In this document: piece after piece, positions 43,706 to 56,400 of the stretch
Numbering within the stretch: the first letter of the stretch is position 1
Layout of the letters: each line of letters begins with the position of its first letter
Source of the DNA: Bretschneidera sinensis
Taxonomy: Eukaryota > Streptophyta > Magnoliopsida > Brassicales > Akaniaceae
Direction of reading: 5' to 3'
Length of the DNA: 64,000 nucleotides
Assembly: GCA_023935145.1 (NCBI GenBank)
Contig: CM043704.1
Coordinates: 95,753,873 to 95,817,872 of the forward strand
Program-made: the position numbers and the translations under genes
Notes under the pieces: generated by a model
What the model was told of the DNA's origin: nothing
What the model saw: the letters and a program-made list of their open reading frames with translations, nothing else
The model's database searches: none

Positions 43706-46636
43706 TCAGTCTGCACGGGAGCCACTGCTACTTGCTGAAGATTTCTTACCACCATACCTCTGTCCAAAATCAAAAACAGCGTTGTTATCTTTCAAGCACC
43801 ACCAATTATATTACTAGAGAAGAAGGCTTCAATACAAACAAAAACTGCTTGCTTGTCTGTGTGCAACAGGGATAAAGACCATCGTAAGTACTTGAAACTC
43901 ACCTGCTTTCCCATATTGAAGGGGATGTATTTGTATTTGATCATGTGCGAGATTTGGCGCCTCATTGTAAGCACAAACAGAACAAACCAGTAACAAAGTA
44001 ATATAGGCCAAAAGACGGGAACATCAAACATAGAAAAGAAAGTCATAACAAATGCTACGCAGAAAGCCTTTGTCATGGAGTACCTGCACCATAATAGGAA
44101 AAGAAAAATATTATTCCCATGTGTATATGTCAACAAAGGATTCACAATGCAACACAATTTATAGATATCTCGACAATATCATATACTTCCAACGGCGGAA
44201 AATTCAAATAACTTTAGCCAAAAGAATCTTCTCCAATGGAGCAGAAATGAGATAGGTTAATTCAATGCCAGCAAACTTAATTAATAAAGAGTTTTTGCAC
44301 AAATCTACATAGGCCATGTTTGGTACCTGCTTAAACTTAAAGAAAGTTGGCTTAAATGGGCCCAAGTACTTTTATGGGGAGCAAGTAGTAATATAAGCCA
44401 TGTTTGGTACATGCATTAAGCCAATTTAAAGAAAGTACTCATTTAAGCCAACTTTCTTTAAGTTGAATTAAAGCAGATACCAAACATGGCCATTATTGGT
44501 TTGTATATTTCTCATGTTTATGGTGAACCAAATATTTAATGATCAGTTACATCTTAAGGAACTACTCCAAAATCTACAGGGAACTCAAACCACTTAAAGA
44601 GTGTCATATCAGGACTACCCAGAAAACTCTTGAGGTGATATCTTGGTAACAATACTAAGAAATAGTTCCATATGATTCAAACCAACTTATCACTTACAAA
44701 ACAATCAAATCATCTTTTTCTTCATCAGTAAAAACAATCAAATCATCATAACTTCAATTCTAGACCTATAGGTTTAAGTCAGAAAGTTATCGAATCACCA
44801 AACATAAAATCTCAGTCAATTGCAAAGTAGCTAATCATGAGAAGCATGAAGTTCTGATGAAATAAACATATCACAGGCCAGCCTAAAATACTCTCAAGGT
44901 GATATAACGTCAACAACTGTAAGAAGTTGTTTTAAATGGTGAAAGACAATTACCACCGACAAAACAATCAAATCATCATTACTTAAACTCTAGAGAGTCA
45001 ACAAATCAATGAGCACAGAATAAGCCAGACAATTACAAAAGTAGCTCATCGCAAGAAGCATTCAATTCAGATAAATAAGTAAATAATAGGATTCAACTTG
45101 TTTAAGATAAAAGGTAACTTGGATATACTTGAATCTGACAGGGTAATTGTCGGCAAGACTGAACATATTCCATCATATTTTTTTAATAAGAGAAAAAGTT
45201 ACAACAAATGTATTCCATCATATTTCTTATTGTTGAATACTCCAGTGGCACTCAGAAATCATAAACTTTGCAAAAGGAATGGAAAGAGAACTACAAAATG
45301 ATAGTTAAGCTTATATATGCATCAACGTGATACAGACGACTTTTGAGAGAGAATTAATATACACATAAAGTATGAGGGACACGGAGAGAGTGAGAGGACC
45401 CATTAGATTAATATACAAATAAAGTGTCATATCTGTTAACATTCGTTAGAGTATGGCTGCTTGACACTTTAAACTGATGGAAATCTACGAAAATTGACAA
45501 ATGCAACACCCATACACCTACCCACACAGCCACACCCGACGTTGGAAGCCAAGTCTGAGACATAGGTCCATACACAAGGATTACACGAGTTCATAAAAAT
45601 ACATGATGTACATATGACAGTTAAAGCACCAAGTACAGATTAAGGCTTAGTTACATAGTCGCAGTGCCATATAATTTGTTTAGAAAATATAAATTCGAAA
45701 ACATGTAATGAGGAAATCAACACAGTAAAGCTGTTTCAGCCATACAAATCTCATGAACATCAGAGGAAATCATTAGAGAAAATATATATATCTTAACTTT
45801 TAATTAATGTTTCAATTTTAGTTTTGTGGCCATAATGTTTCATGTATAAAGAGATGATAACGCCGGAAAGAGACTTGTCAAAAAAAAAATCCAGAGAAAC
45901 TTATCCAACAAAAAAAAGAAGATAAGCCAGAAAGATGGAGGAGTTTTTGTTGAGAAGTCTTAATCAATATTCTCCAATGTAAGTACTTTCAACAATCAGA
46001 ATAGTTGATATACATCCATACATAACAACTTTCACAGATATATGCAGAACTTTCTTGAATATACTTGGTCATTATTCCCCTTTCTCCATTTTTCCCTGGA
46101 TAATCGAAACACACAAGAATTTTCACAATGAACAGGTCCCAAAACCGAATGAAATGAAACCAAAACCCCAATCAACTCAAGGAAACCTATAAAGGTGTAA
46201 AGATGAAAAGGCACCTATGATATGCTTCCATATCATTAAAAATAACCACTGACAGCATAAGCAACAAAATATAAATCTTTGATTACCAGAATTTAAACTC
46301 AGGAAGCCTGCGGATAAATGGCTTGAACTCATCTGAACCTTTTGTTGGCAGCAAAGGCCCATCAGAAGCTTCAATTTCAGGATCAACCAGAGGCGACAAA
46401 AATCCAATTAGCAAGTTGAGTAGATATATTCCAAGAGCATAGGAAATGATGTAGAACCCCTGAATGTGATAAACCCGCGCACAATAGATAGCTGCTATAA
46501 GAAGAGTTCCAATCCATCTATAAACTGAATGAGGAGTAGTCTTATCCAGATAATACTGATACACCATCCACACCTCGTGTGCCCGTTGAGATACAGGTGA
46601 TGCCCCAAAGGCACTGTCGCCTCCAACTCCCTCCAT
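43706..46636 (-). CDS. RER1: RER1 protein (retention/retrieval in the ER)
   Basis: Three coding exons on the minus strand (46636-46287, 44083-43903, 43759-43706) join in phase to 194 aa, the family length. RER1 is a four-span Golgi membrane protein that returns escaped ER membrane proteins by COPI vesicles. Visible features are a cytosolic N-terminus with '[16 protein letters not shown]', two hydrophobic hairpins (about 38-82 and 118-160), the conserved loop 'FLSPLVDPE' and '[16 protein letters not shown]', and a tail '[17 protein letters not shown]' ending in Ser-rich residues. A splice acceptor at 46659 just upstream of the ATG and a donor at 47434 suggest a 5' UTR intron. Intron 1 carries a MITE. 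Confidence 0.95.
44312..44491. mobile_element. MITE in the RER1 intron
   Basis: A 180-bp segment has terminal inverted repeats that pair over about 45 bases, starting GGCCATGTTTGGTA and ending TACCAAACATGGCC. The arms share AAAGAAAGTTGGCTTAAATG. An additional internal direct copy of the terminus (GCCATGTTTGGTACATGC) begins near 44398. It encodes nothing. No clear target-site duplication was found, so the superfamily is not assigned. Confidence 0.8.
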
Positions 46637-46658
46637 TCAATTTTAAGATTCACAACCC

Positions 46659-47434
46659 TGCAGATTAGTGAAACAACCAGTTAAATCAACGTACATAATA
46701 AAAATCGCCAGGCTGTCAGGCACTATTGGCAGTCATTTCGTTCGAGCTTTTCTACCTATACAATAGTGATTTCCATTCAACTCATGTGATAATACTCATA
46801 ATGCAGACTTGTATGAGGGTGTTTGATTTCCAGGTTTCACATATAAACAGATCAACAAAAGGAGGGGGAAAGTGCCCATGTACGCTACTGAGGAAAATGT
46901 GAGAAAGGAAAACAACATATCAAAACCCAGAACCGGATGGCGATTTTAATCCAACAAAACGAAAAAAATCCCATTAAAGTCTAAACTCAGCCAAATACAC
47001 GAGTGACACAACCAATCAGCTCATTCGAGAGAAATGATTTCATTACTTGAAAACCAAAACTGCATCCACACAACGCACGCAACAGATCCCAAATTTATTT
47101 TCCTCAGCATAAAATTAGGGTTCCAATGCAAGAAATGAACAAAATGTTCTTAAAACACCAACAATAAGCTTATAAAATCAGATCCAAATTCACAATCCCT
47201 AAAAAAAGCACAACACGCTAGAGTTACAAAGCACGAAATATCCAATATTATGGGAATTGCTTTTGCCAAAAACGAAACAGCTATTAAATACGCGTGCATA
47301 CAAAGTAATTATTCATCATCAATCACCAATAAAGAGAAGGCCAGAGACACAAATAAATCGCAATCAAAATCAAGATAATAAATAGTTAAGGGAATATAAT
47401 TTAAATTTAGTGCACAAAGGAGTAAAAGCTGACC
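46659..47434 (-). other. RER1: Probable 5' UTR intron of RER1
   Basis: On the minus strand a donor (TTTTCAAG|GTCAGC) at 47434 and an acceptor (AATCTGCAG|GGTTGTG) at 46659 bracket a spacer with no coding potential. A short leader exon (about 47435-47530) would lie upstream. This is read from splice sites only. Confidence 0.5.
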
Positions 47435-47530
47435 TTGAAAAGGTTTGTGTTTGTTAAGCTTAGTACTTGGCAATAAATTTTGATATGGAGGAAGCCAAAA
47501 GCGAGCAGATCTATCTGTGAAGGAAGGAGG

Positions 47531-49413
47531 AGATACAGATGGGTTTTTATTTCAATTTTTTTTTCCTTTTATTAATTTTATAGGAGTATATTTTTTTACC
47601 GTTTATACCTTGAAAATAGAAAAGGTATCATTAGGCTCATTACCGACAATGACGCGGTCGACAGGTGGTTGAAAAACGGAAATACTGTGGAAAAAGTACG
47701 ACCTTGTATTTGTCTGTGATGGAACTGAGTGACAGTTGTGTGGAAGAGCAAGAAGAGAATATACTTTGATGCTATTGAACAAAGTTGAATCGATTAGCTC
47801 CTTACAGCCAACAAAATATAAGGCTGAGCATCTCACGTCTCGGTTCATCGGAGTTACGGCAAAATTGTGGAAATCTATTAATAATTATAAAAAATTAAAT
47901 TATTATTATTTTTTAAAAATTTAAATATTAAAATTATTATTCAATTTTTTTATAATAATTAATAAAAATTTTCAATTTCGTAATAATTCTCATAAAATTA
48001 AATTCGTAATACCACTGTTAAAAAAATAAAACTTTCAAGCTCCTTTGTATCATGTGAAAGTTGGGAATTTACAGAAAATTTTGAAAATTTGAGGGTGAAA
48101 AGAAAAAAGTTTTAGCATTTTGCCAAAAATCCTTTCACTCAATTCTTTTTCAAGGTACTTATTAGACTTATATCAACATTCAAATCAATATAAAATATTT
48201 TAATTTAATTTCTTTTTGTCGATGTATGAAAGATACAGAGTTATTTAATCGTTTTTTTAACAAGGTTTAGAAGTTTCAAATTTTAATATTTTAGATGATC
48301 AATGAAATCAAAATAATGCCAATTGATATTAACATAAGAGTTTATTGTAGAATTTAAGAAACTCAAAATGATAATTGTTTCGATTAAATATATAAGGTGT
48401 TATTTGAAATTATTCCTAAAAATACAAGCGTATAATTTTATTTTTTTATTAGGAAGGGTGCAAATTGATTAAACCCCTTACAACCTATTCGGTTTAATTT
48501 CAAAATTGAAAAAAAAATAGAATCAAAAATTAATTCGAAATAGAATTAGATCAAAATCTGATTATAATTTAAATTTTTAAGTTTAGTTGTACATTGTATT
48601 TCATTTCAATTTTAAGTTTTGGTAGACAATTCAAATCCTATAACGATGATAATGAGGTCAACAAAACGTTCTTATAAGAGTACGGGTATGATATTTGAAA
48701 ATTCTAAATTAATGAAAAAAATAATAAGAATTATAAAAATAAAGTCTCATACATATATTCTCGTATCCAACACTCATATTCAAATTGTCCATCTCGACTC
48801 ATTGACTACGTAGATGAAAAATTATTAGTGACCGAGTGATTTATAAAAAATCAGAGTTCTTGCTCTCTCACTTGTTGTTCTTATTGACAATTAGATATAT
48901 CTTTTATTTTGCTGCAAAAGTAAATGAAGAATGTTGTTGAACATTTTATGTGTCTCTCTGATTGATGAATGCGGCGTTGTGAAGGAGATGTAGACTGTGA
49001 AAAATATTGTTAAGCAAAGTTGTGGAGTGACTAGTTACCTTAAAATATTGGACTCTTTAGGTATGAACTCCGATAATTTGTATAGACTGCAGGGATTGAT
49101 TCTACTGCATTTAATATTAGATTCCATTTTAAGGTAAATTGCTGTCAAACTGTTGAACCAAAAGAATTTGGTGAGGGTAATAATCAGGTGTAATAAAAAC
49201 ACCTATGTTACATGCTCTTTATTTTATTTTGTTGTATTGATGTTGAATATTTCGGATCAAACATAAATATAACATTTAAAACTTAAAATTAAAAAAAATA
49301 CTAAAAAATATATAAATAGATGAGCTCAACACACATGTACTAGAATACGGCACTATATCCGAAGCCATGCAAAATGTATGAATACCCTTCAATAGTGAGT
49401 AGCACAAAACAGA
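47531..49413. other. Intergenic region between KING1 and RER1
   Basis: AT-rich with no supported gene. The left part holds the RER1 promoter and the right part the KING1 3' untranslated region. Confidence 0.5.
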
Positions 49414-51591
49414 TTAATGGTCACAAATTATAGTTCCATTTTTGACATGGCAACCACTCTGCTCTAAAGCTATTTCAAAGAAACCGCCTCCATGGATACT
49501 CGAGTCCATGCAGGGTGGAGCAAACTGAAGGAGTATGCCTCTCAATGTGAGCACGCCTGTAACTCGTTGCGAATCATCCACCAGAATGCTGAAACTGCAT
49601 TTTGTCTCGGCCAAGTTCTTCATCGCTTGCTTGAGGGTGTCAGTTTTCTTGTTGGTGACTGGTGAGTCCATTCTTGGAAGGGAGCTGTTTCTTAGGTGGA
49701 GAACCCCTGGTGTGAGTAAAACCCCCTTGTATCTCTCCATTGTTGGATCAGAGTCGGTTTTGCCTGTCTGTATGTGAATGAATTGCTCCACGGTTATACT
49801 CCTGTTATTTTATCGGACAATTCAGTAGGTTCTGCTAACAAAGATGGCCTTTAATGGCTTGAAAATAATCATTACTTATATATCACTACTCAGGAAGCTG
49901 AGAAAATGGGTTTGTCATTAAACTTGCAAGATAATTGGAGTGAAAGAGAGCTTACTCTCTCTTATGAAGGAGATTATCATTCTCCAGAAGAAGATAGACA
50001 TCGCTGCACCTTATGCTGCCAATAAGCCTCTGACTTCTTCGATCCATGACAGCAACTATACCTACCTGACTTTTCAACAGGATGCAAAGAGCTTCTGCAA
50101 TGCTTTGGTCACCGTACACGCGAGCTACATGTTCGTTTTCAAATCTGAACGATAAAAACAAAGGTGGGCGATCCAAAGTGAGAGAATATGAAATTGAAAT
50201 ATCTGAAAGAGTGGTGTTCTTGGTATTGCTTTACCTGAACTCTGACAGAGCCTTGTTTGCAATATTATCAAACCACTCTAGTCCATCAGATTGAAGAAGC
50301 AATTGGATCACTGCATTCTATCCAGAGAAGGCAACAGATTACAGATTTACAGATACCAGCATTTTGACAGAGCATCTCGAAGAATATAACCGAATATGTT
50401 GCTTCAAAATAAACCTCATAGAATTTAATCAATGTCCGATAAATTACATTTGTTCTTGTGATGCAGTAAAGTACACAACCCGCAGACAGATAAATACCTG
50501 TGTAACAAAACCAATGACCTGAGAGTCGGATCTCTCAGTGACAGGCAAGACTTGCAGCCGGTGCTTTGAAAGCAGTAGCAGAACATGAAAGAGCGTATCA
50601 TCTAAGCGTACAGGGAAAAACGGATCCCATAGGAATGATTTTGCTAACTCGCCAACCTATCATATATAGAAGAAAAACATAGCACCCATTACAGTGAATG
50701 TTGTTCTGCAAGAAAATAATACTTGTACATTTTATTTCTATGCATTAATTTTTTTTTAAAAAAATCAAAATTACTTGAACTGTAATTAAGGGTAAACAAG
50801 TATTGTAGATCCACTGCCAAAGGTAGGAAAATGATATTGCCATTTGCATCTAGAAGGATGGATCTCAGAGTAAATACAGTCAGTTTCCAGAAGTGACGTG
50901 AAGGGGAAAGGGAAAAACCTTGGTTTGGCCAATTTGAGGATTCTGTTCGAGCATAGTGAAAAACCCATTTTTGCCAGTCTCGTCACCACCATTTCCTTTG
51001 GTTTGGACATGAATTTTTTCACATTCCTGTAAAGAACATCATATGAAAAATGCTGAAAAATTCATGATATTGAACTTCAGTAAATTAAAGAGCAAAAATT
51101 ACCTCAAGAGACCATAGAAGCATGCTAGCAAAATCTATGAAACCAATATACCTATCTGAGAACCTTCCAGTGGTTGTATCAGGGTCTATAACATCCAAAA
51201 TAGGAGCCCCAAAAATATTATTCTCATACAATAAGTGAATTGCATCTCTCACACTATCCCCAGTTTTCAATTCCAAAACTAGTAAAAAAAAATAGAAAAA
51301 GAAAAAAACAATAATTTATCATAATAAATTCAACATGGGCATAAAAGATGAACCAAAATGAATTTTTTTTTAAAAAAAGAAACAACGAAATGTAATAGTG
51401 GTACCAGGTGAATTTTTTAGGCCGGGGATTGAACTGATGGGGATGTGATCAAGAAAGAGTTGAAGAGCACGGCCAGGGTCCATTTCTATGTGGTTCGAGT
51501 TGAGGCTCTCTTTGTTCTCCACCATGCCATCTTCTTCATCTTTTACCACATCCTCAATTTCCCTCAAATCAATCTTCTTTGTCTCTTGCAT
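49414..51591 (-). CDS. KING1: SnRK1 regulatory gamma subunit, KING1-type (CBS-domain protein)
   Basis: Seven exons on the minus strand (51591-51405, 51278-51103, 51026-50919, 50656-50498, 50317-50235, 50144-49956, 49801-49414) join in phase to 429 aa, near the Arabidopsis KING1 length. The protein has four CBS motifs without a glycogen-binding domain. Landmarks are 'ALQLFLDHIPISSIPG', 'GDSVRDAIHLLYENNIFGAP', 'FSDRYIGFIDFASMLLWSLE', 'DDTLFHVLLLLSKHRLQVLP', 'VYGDQSIAEALCILLK' and 'RMDSPVTNKKTDTLKQAM'. The family binds the SnRK1 energy-sensing kinase, the plant SNF1/AMPK homologue, although the classical KING1 role within the complex is debated. Two G-boxes lie upstream. Unequivocal AMP-binding cannot be judged by eye. 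Confidence 0.92.
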
Positions 51592-51726
51592 TGTCAGATC
51601 ACTCTGTACTTTCTCTGCTTTTGTCTTTCCTGCTGATTCTGTTCTGCTTACTCCCTCCTCTCCCTCTCTGTTAACCGTTCTGGGTTGATCTTATGCATCG
51701 GACAAAATGTCAATAGCCCAAGAGAG

Positions 51727-51774
51727 CCACGTGGCAGTTTTTAAGGATATAACTCCACTCTATATGCCACGTGG
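51727..51774. promoter_or_regulatory. Paired G-boxes upstream of KING1
   Basis: CCACGTGG occurs at 51727-51734 and again at 51767-51774, exactly 40 bases apart, both in a GCCACGTGG context, about 140-180 bases upstream of the KING1 ATG. A related AACGTGTGGC follows near 51797. CACGTG is bound by plant bZIP and bHLH factors (ABA, light and sugar responses). Confidence 0.7.
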
Positions 51775-52303
51775 AGCCAGATGCTCAATTTTTGGAAACG
51801 TGTGGCATAACTAAGTTGATCTTATGGCCATCTGTTACCGATCTAGTGCTGCTTAAGATCTGCAATCTACTACTTACCAGATGTTGCACTGGTATCAATC
51901 CTATTGGTTAGTGATGATTATGGGTTTATTTAGTTGGGTAAGTTTAAAAAAATGAATTCAATCTAATTATATGATATCAAAAAAAACTCAACCTAATTCA
52001 ATTATAAGAGTTGAAAAAATTCCAATTCACCTCAACTGGTAAACTCTCCTACCTAAATTCAATTCAATTCAATTCATTTAAAAGTGAATGATAGTAAGAT
52101 CAAAAAACCAATTCAACAAATTTTTTGAAAATATATTGAAAATTCAAAAAAAATATTTTCACGAGAACAAACGTTTCTTCAACTAAAAAGTGTTAAAAAG
52201 AATAATGTTTTTTCCATATTTAAATCCTAATTAGCCATTTTGATGAAAACTAACATTTTTTGTTTAAGGGTTTCTAAGAAGAAAAAAGAAAATAAATGAG
52301 AAG

Positions 52304-52305
<2 letters not shown>

Positions 52306-52342
<37 letters not shown>
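52306..52342. repeat. (AT)n microsatellite
   Basis: About 18 uninterrupted AT dinucleotides. Confidence 0.95.
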
Positions 52343-52568
52343 GATCGGATTATTAGTTTAAGTCGAGTTAAAACTTTTTTAACCTGTGATCCAACTCAAT
52401 CCATTACATCGGTTTAGATCGAATCCACGGATCCATCGATTTTTATGTTCACCCTTATTATTTGTGTGCCATTCTAATGCCACAGTTTCTGTTATGTTTC
52501 TGTTATTTGTTTTGAGTGACATGTGGACATGTAGAAAGATTCTTACCAACACCAGGTGCAAAATACAC

Positions 52569-52701
52569 TTTTGCATCTGACGACTTGAAACTTGATTGGT
52601 AATTTTTAAAAACTTTATTAATAATGGTAATTGAGTATATACGAACGTTATTAATAAAGTTCTTCAAAATTACCAGTCAAGTTTCTACTCTTGTGCAAAA
52701 A
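52569..52701. repeat. Inverted repeat, possible MITE remnant
   Basis: The left arm with GAAACTTGATTGGTAATTTT and the right arm with AAAATTACCAGTCAAGTTTC are nearly complementary over about 45 bases, with TTTTGCA/TGCAAAA near both ends and TATTAATAA/TTATTAATA inside. Confidence 0.65.
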
Positions 52702-53488
52702 TGAGTTTTAAACTCGATGCAAGCAAGAATTTGTCGGACTTTCTCACCTAATTGTAAAAAATTATTCAGTTTCTCATATAACTTTTAAAATATAAAGTTC
52801 TCTTATGAAATCGAAAAATTTTCCACAACTTAACAGATGAAATTAAAATTAAGATGAAAACATAAATCAACGGTTTTTTTATTAATAATAGATAGAAACT
52901 GAAAACAAAGTTATAGAACAATAAACTAACAGATTATGAGAATACCGATAGAAAGAAAGAAATTTATTTATTATACAGAACCGTGATATTGAGACATCCC
53001 ACTAAAACATCCATTTTATACATTCTAAAAATTTGAATGGTAATTACCACTCGAGTTTTCAAATAATTACTATTCAAGTTTCTAAAATATTTTTCAGGAT
53101 GTTTAGTGAGTGTCCCACAATCTTTATTCATACCATATATGAACATTAAAGGTCCAAATGCAAGCATCAATCTACTCTCTCGCATAATTAGAAGTACTCT
53201 TCTAACAGAAAGAAAGTGGCCAGCCGGTCATCAGCCCTCTGATTTATTGGGGGACTCCTTGCTTCTATGAACTCTTATAAGCTCTATTTTTACATATGGT
53301 GAAGGAGCTTCTAATTTACATAAAAATAAAAAAGTATAAAACTAATAAAGATGCAGCTTTACTTCTCCTGTGACAAAATGCTGCAAATGTTGTTTCCATG
53401 GCTTCTCCAGTATCCACTGGCAACTGCTTTATGATGTTCTCTCAATCTCCATTTTTCAAACCCGTCTGCAGAAGTACTTCGTATCCAT

Positions 53489-56400
53489 TTATATAACAGT
53501 GCCATCTTCTATTGTTGCCTTCTCCAGAATAACAGTGATTCCGGATCGAATGTAAAATCCTTTCTCTGGCCTATCTGCTTCTTGCACACCCTATAAAAGC
53601 AAAACAGTAAGATGGATGCTTTAACATTTAATGGGAATAAAACTTGGATTACTACAAGAAAAATCAGCAGACATGGTAATGCTTACATCCTTGTTCACGA
53701 TGACCACATTTTTTCCTATCTTTGCATTCTTGTCTATTATGCAGTTCCTTCAAAAGAAATCATACATAGCATTGTCAGAACTTGAGATTCTGATATACCA
53801 TTTACGGATTTCTCAATCCTTATGTTCAATTACCTGATTTTGGTGTCCCGTCCAATTCCTATAGGGACCTTCCCCTCTGCCAGCAGAGATGCAATTTCAT
53901 ATTCAGTTTGGTAAGAGTCCGCACCCAACATCAAGGTATCCTGTGAAAGAGAAAAACAGGGGAGAAATGTGTTTACTCGCGCTATTAAGTCAATTGAGGG
54001 TACCGAGAGAAAATTATCTTCTCTAACAGGCTTCTGTGTTTGAAGAGAAGAAGTTGGAAACAACGAAAAATTCACCTGAATCTCAACACCATAATCTAAA
54101 CGTGATCGTTCACCCACTATGGAGTGTTGGACACTACATTCTCGTAAGAAACATCCGTGTGATATTATAGCATCTACAATCTGCAAAACAGAAATGGAAT
54201 AATGAGAAACAAGACAAACTAATGAAGATAGAATTTAATCTCTAGAGTATCAGCATACCCTGCATTTTTCAATTTTACTTGGTGGTAAGAACCGAGGAGA
54301 TGTGTAGAAAGGTGTCTGTGGGTCATAAAACTCAAACTTTGGATCCTGTACAAAAGTAGCAGATGTTAACCTCATTTTGAAAAATTCTATAATGTATGAT
54401 TTATAATAATTATTGGCTATGCCTATTCCCTTCTCTGGTGTGCAAATAATTTTAACAAACTTATGACATAAGCACCGGAAAGATTAAAAAGCCAAAGTTT
54501 TCAGTTCTTGAATGACAAAACTAACCTCTTCGGTAAGGGCTAAATTTGCTTCATAAAAAGACTTTATTGTCCCAATGTCGTCCCAGTAGTCTCTGAAAAT
54601 ATATGCCTGTCAACACAAGAGACATTCAACACATATTATAACTTCAACTATGAAGAATGAAATATGAATGAGCTAATGGATCAAATTTATGGTGCTTCAA
54701 TAATCATTTCACTTCTAAATGATCTTCAATAACAGGATGCAAAAGGAGGGGGATGGGGTTCAAGCCCAGATGGGTAGTACACACCAACTCCTAGCAGGAT
54801 TGATGTTGAAAAACATTCTAAGGGATGAAATTCCAAATTGTGGAATTCTCTTACTTGAACATTTTGCTCCATTACAGCTGCAGGAATGATTTCAGATCCA
54901 AAGTCATTAGCAGTAGGATATCTCCATGTCAGAAGCTTCAATAATGTATCTGTCTTAAATATGTAGACCCCCATCGAGGCAATATATGGGGATTGCTTGG
55001 CTTCTTGGGGAGACAACCCAAGAAGAGTGGCATCCACTCGCTGCAGAGCACCATTGAAGAACTTATCATTAAATTGAAGTCAGATTCAGTTGGAATTATG
55101 ATTGTTCATTTACATGGTAAAAAGTGAATACATGGAAAAATTAAACATTACAAATCTGCATTTGTGTCATAGCAGCATGCATAACATAATTTAAAAGGAA
55201 AACATTAGAGAATTAGAATGTTTGGATTTCTGCAGTTGGCTTACGAAAGGACGAAAGGAAGACTAAATTGGCAATATTCAGGGTTTATTTGTAATAAAGA
55301 CTAGAAACCAAATCTTAAATCATTGGTACAGAGTAAATGCTGGTTTTTTGTTGAGGGAGATATTCTTGTTTTCTAGCTACGATGAAAGCTAGTAATATCT
55401 GGGTGGGGAGGAAGGGAGAGAGTGAAAAAGCACAGAGGATTTAAGAATAAGATCTTCTAAGCTCTTACCATTGCTTTCAGATCAGCACCCTTTGGTTTTT
55501 CAGAAAATTGGAAAATGTTGCCTCTGCTGTCTATCTTGACCAATCCATAATCTGATGCACGGCTGAAAAGTACGCACTCAACTTTAGATGAAAGGAGCAA
55601 TAACTAGAAAAACTGGTTATATGAAAATGCACACACAGCCATCAACAATAATTCCAAATCTTTTTCTTTCTAACACTCCCGTGGAAAAATAAAGCTTGGA
55701 ATGAAATTATACAGAGAGAACATTAATATCATTAAATGATCATTCACAATAAAATTTGCAACACGATATAACGATGTAATTAACCAAAAGCGAGATAATA
55801 TAGAACACAACATCATCATTTTGGGAAGAAGACTGAACAGACCTGTCACCTACTGGTGCACATGAAATCGTAATATCAGCATTTCTGTCAATGTGGTACT
55901 GTTAACGCATTGCAAATAAGTGAGCAAAATTTTGAAATTATTGCTAAACAAATGAGTCCACTAAATTAGGGAAGTATCTGCATACCTGCAAAAAGTCCAT
56001 ATAATCCATTCTATAGAGATGATCCCCAGACAAGATCACTACGTTTTCAATATTCCTGTTCTTGGCATCCTACAATAATCAATGTAATTTATGATATTTC
56101 AAGGTGAGAGAGGAATGAAGTAATGAACTGTTAGGAGTTTCATTTATTTTCCTGCGTTTGTTTATGGATGATAAATTAAAGGTAAACAAAACTTTCCATT
56201 CCTACCTCAAATACCCATATAAATTGTCTCACAGCATCTGCTGTCCCTTGGAACCACTTCTTTCCTGTTTCTCCGGGTGTTTGCGTTGCAGCCAAAACCT
56301 GTTTAGCAAGTGTGCATGCTTTCAGTCATCAAGTGATGAAGGAATTTGCAACAGCATTATTTACAGAATATATACATGATTGGATATGCAAATCCCTTAT

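Larger units (their letters stand above)
51775..53488. other. Intergenic region between AGPase LS and KING1
   Basis: Besides an (AT)n tract and an inverted repeat, listed separately, no gene is supported. The right end probably holds the AGPase 3' untranslated region. Confidence 0.5.

Noticed and set aside
52306..52342. AT tract considered as a matrix-attachment or origin element
   Set aside because: A plain dinucleotide microsatellite with no further support.
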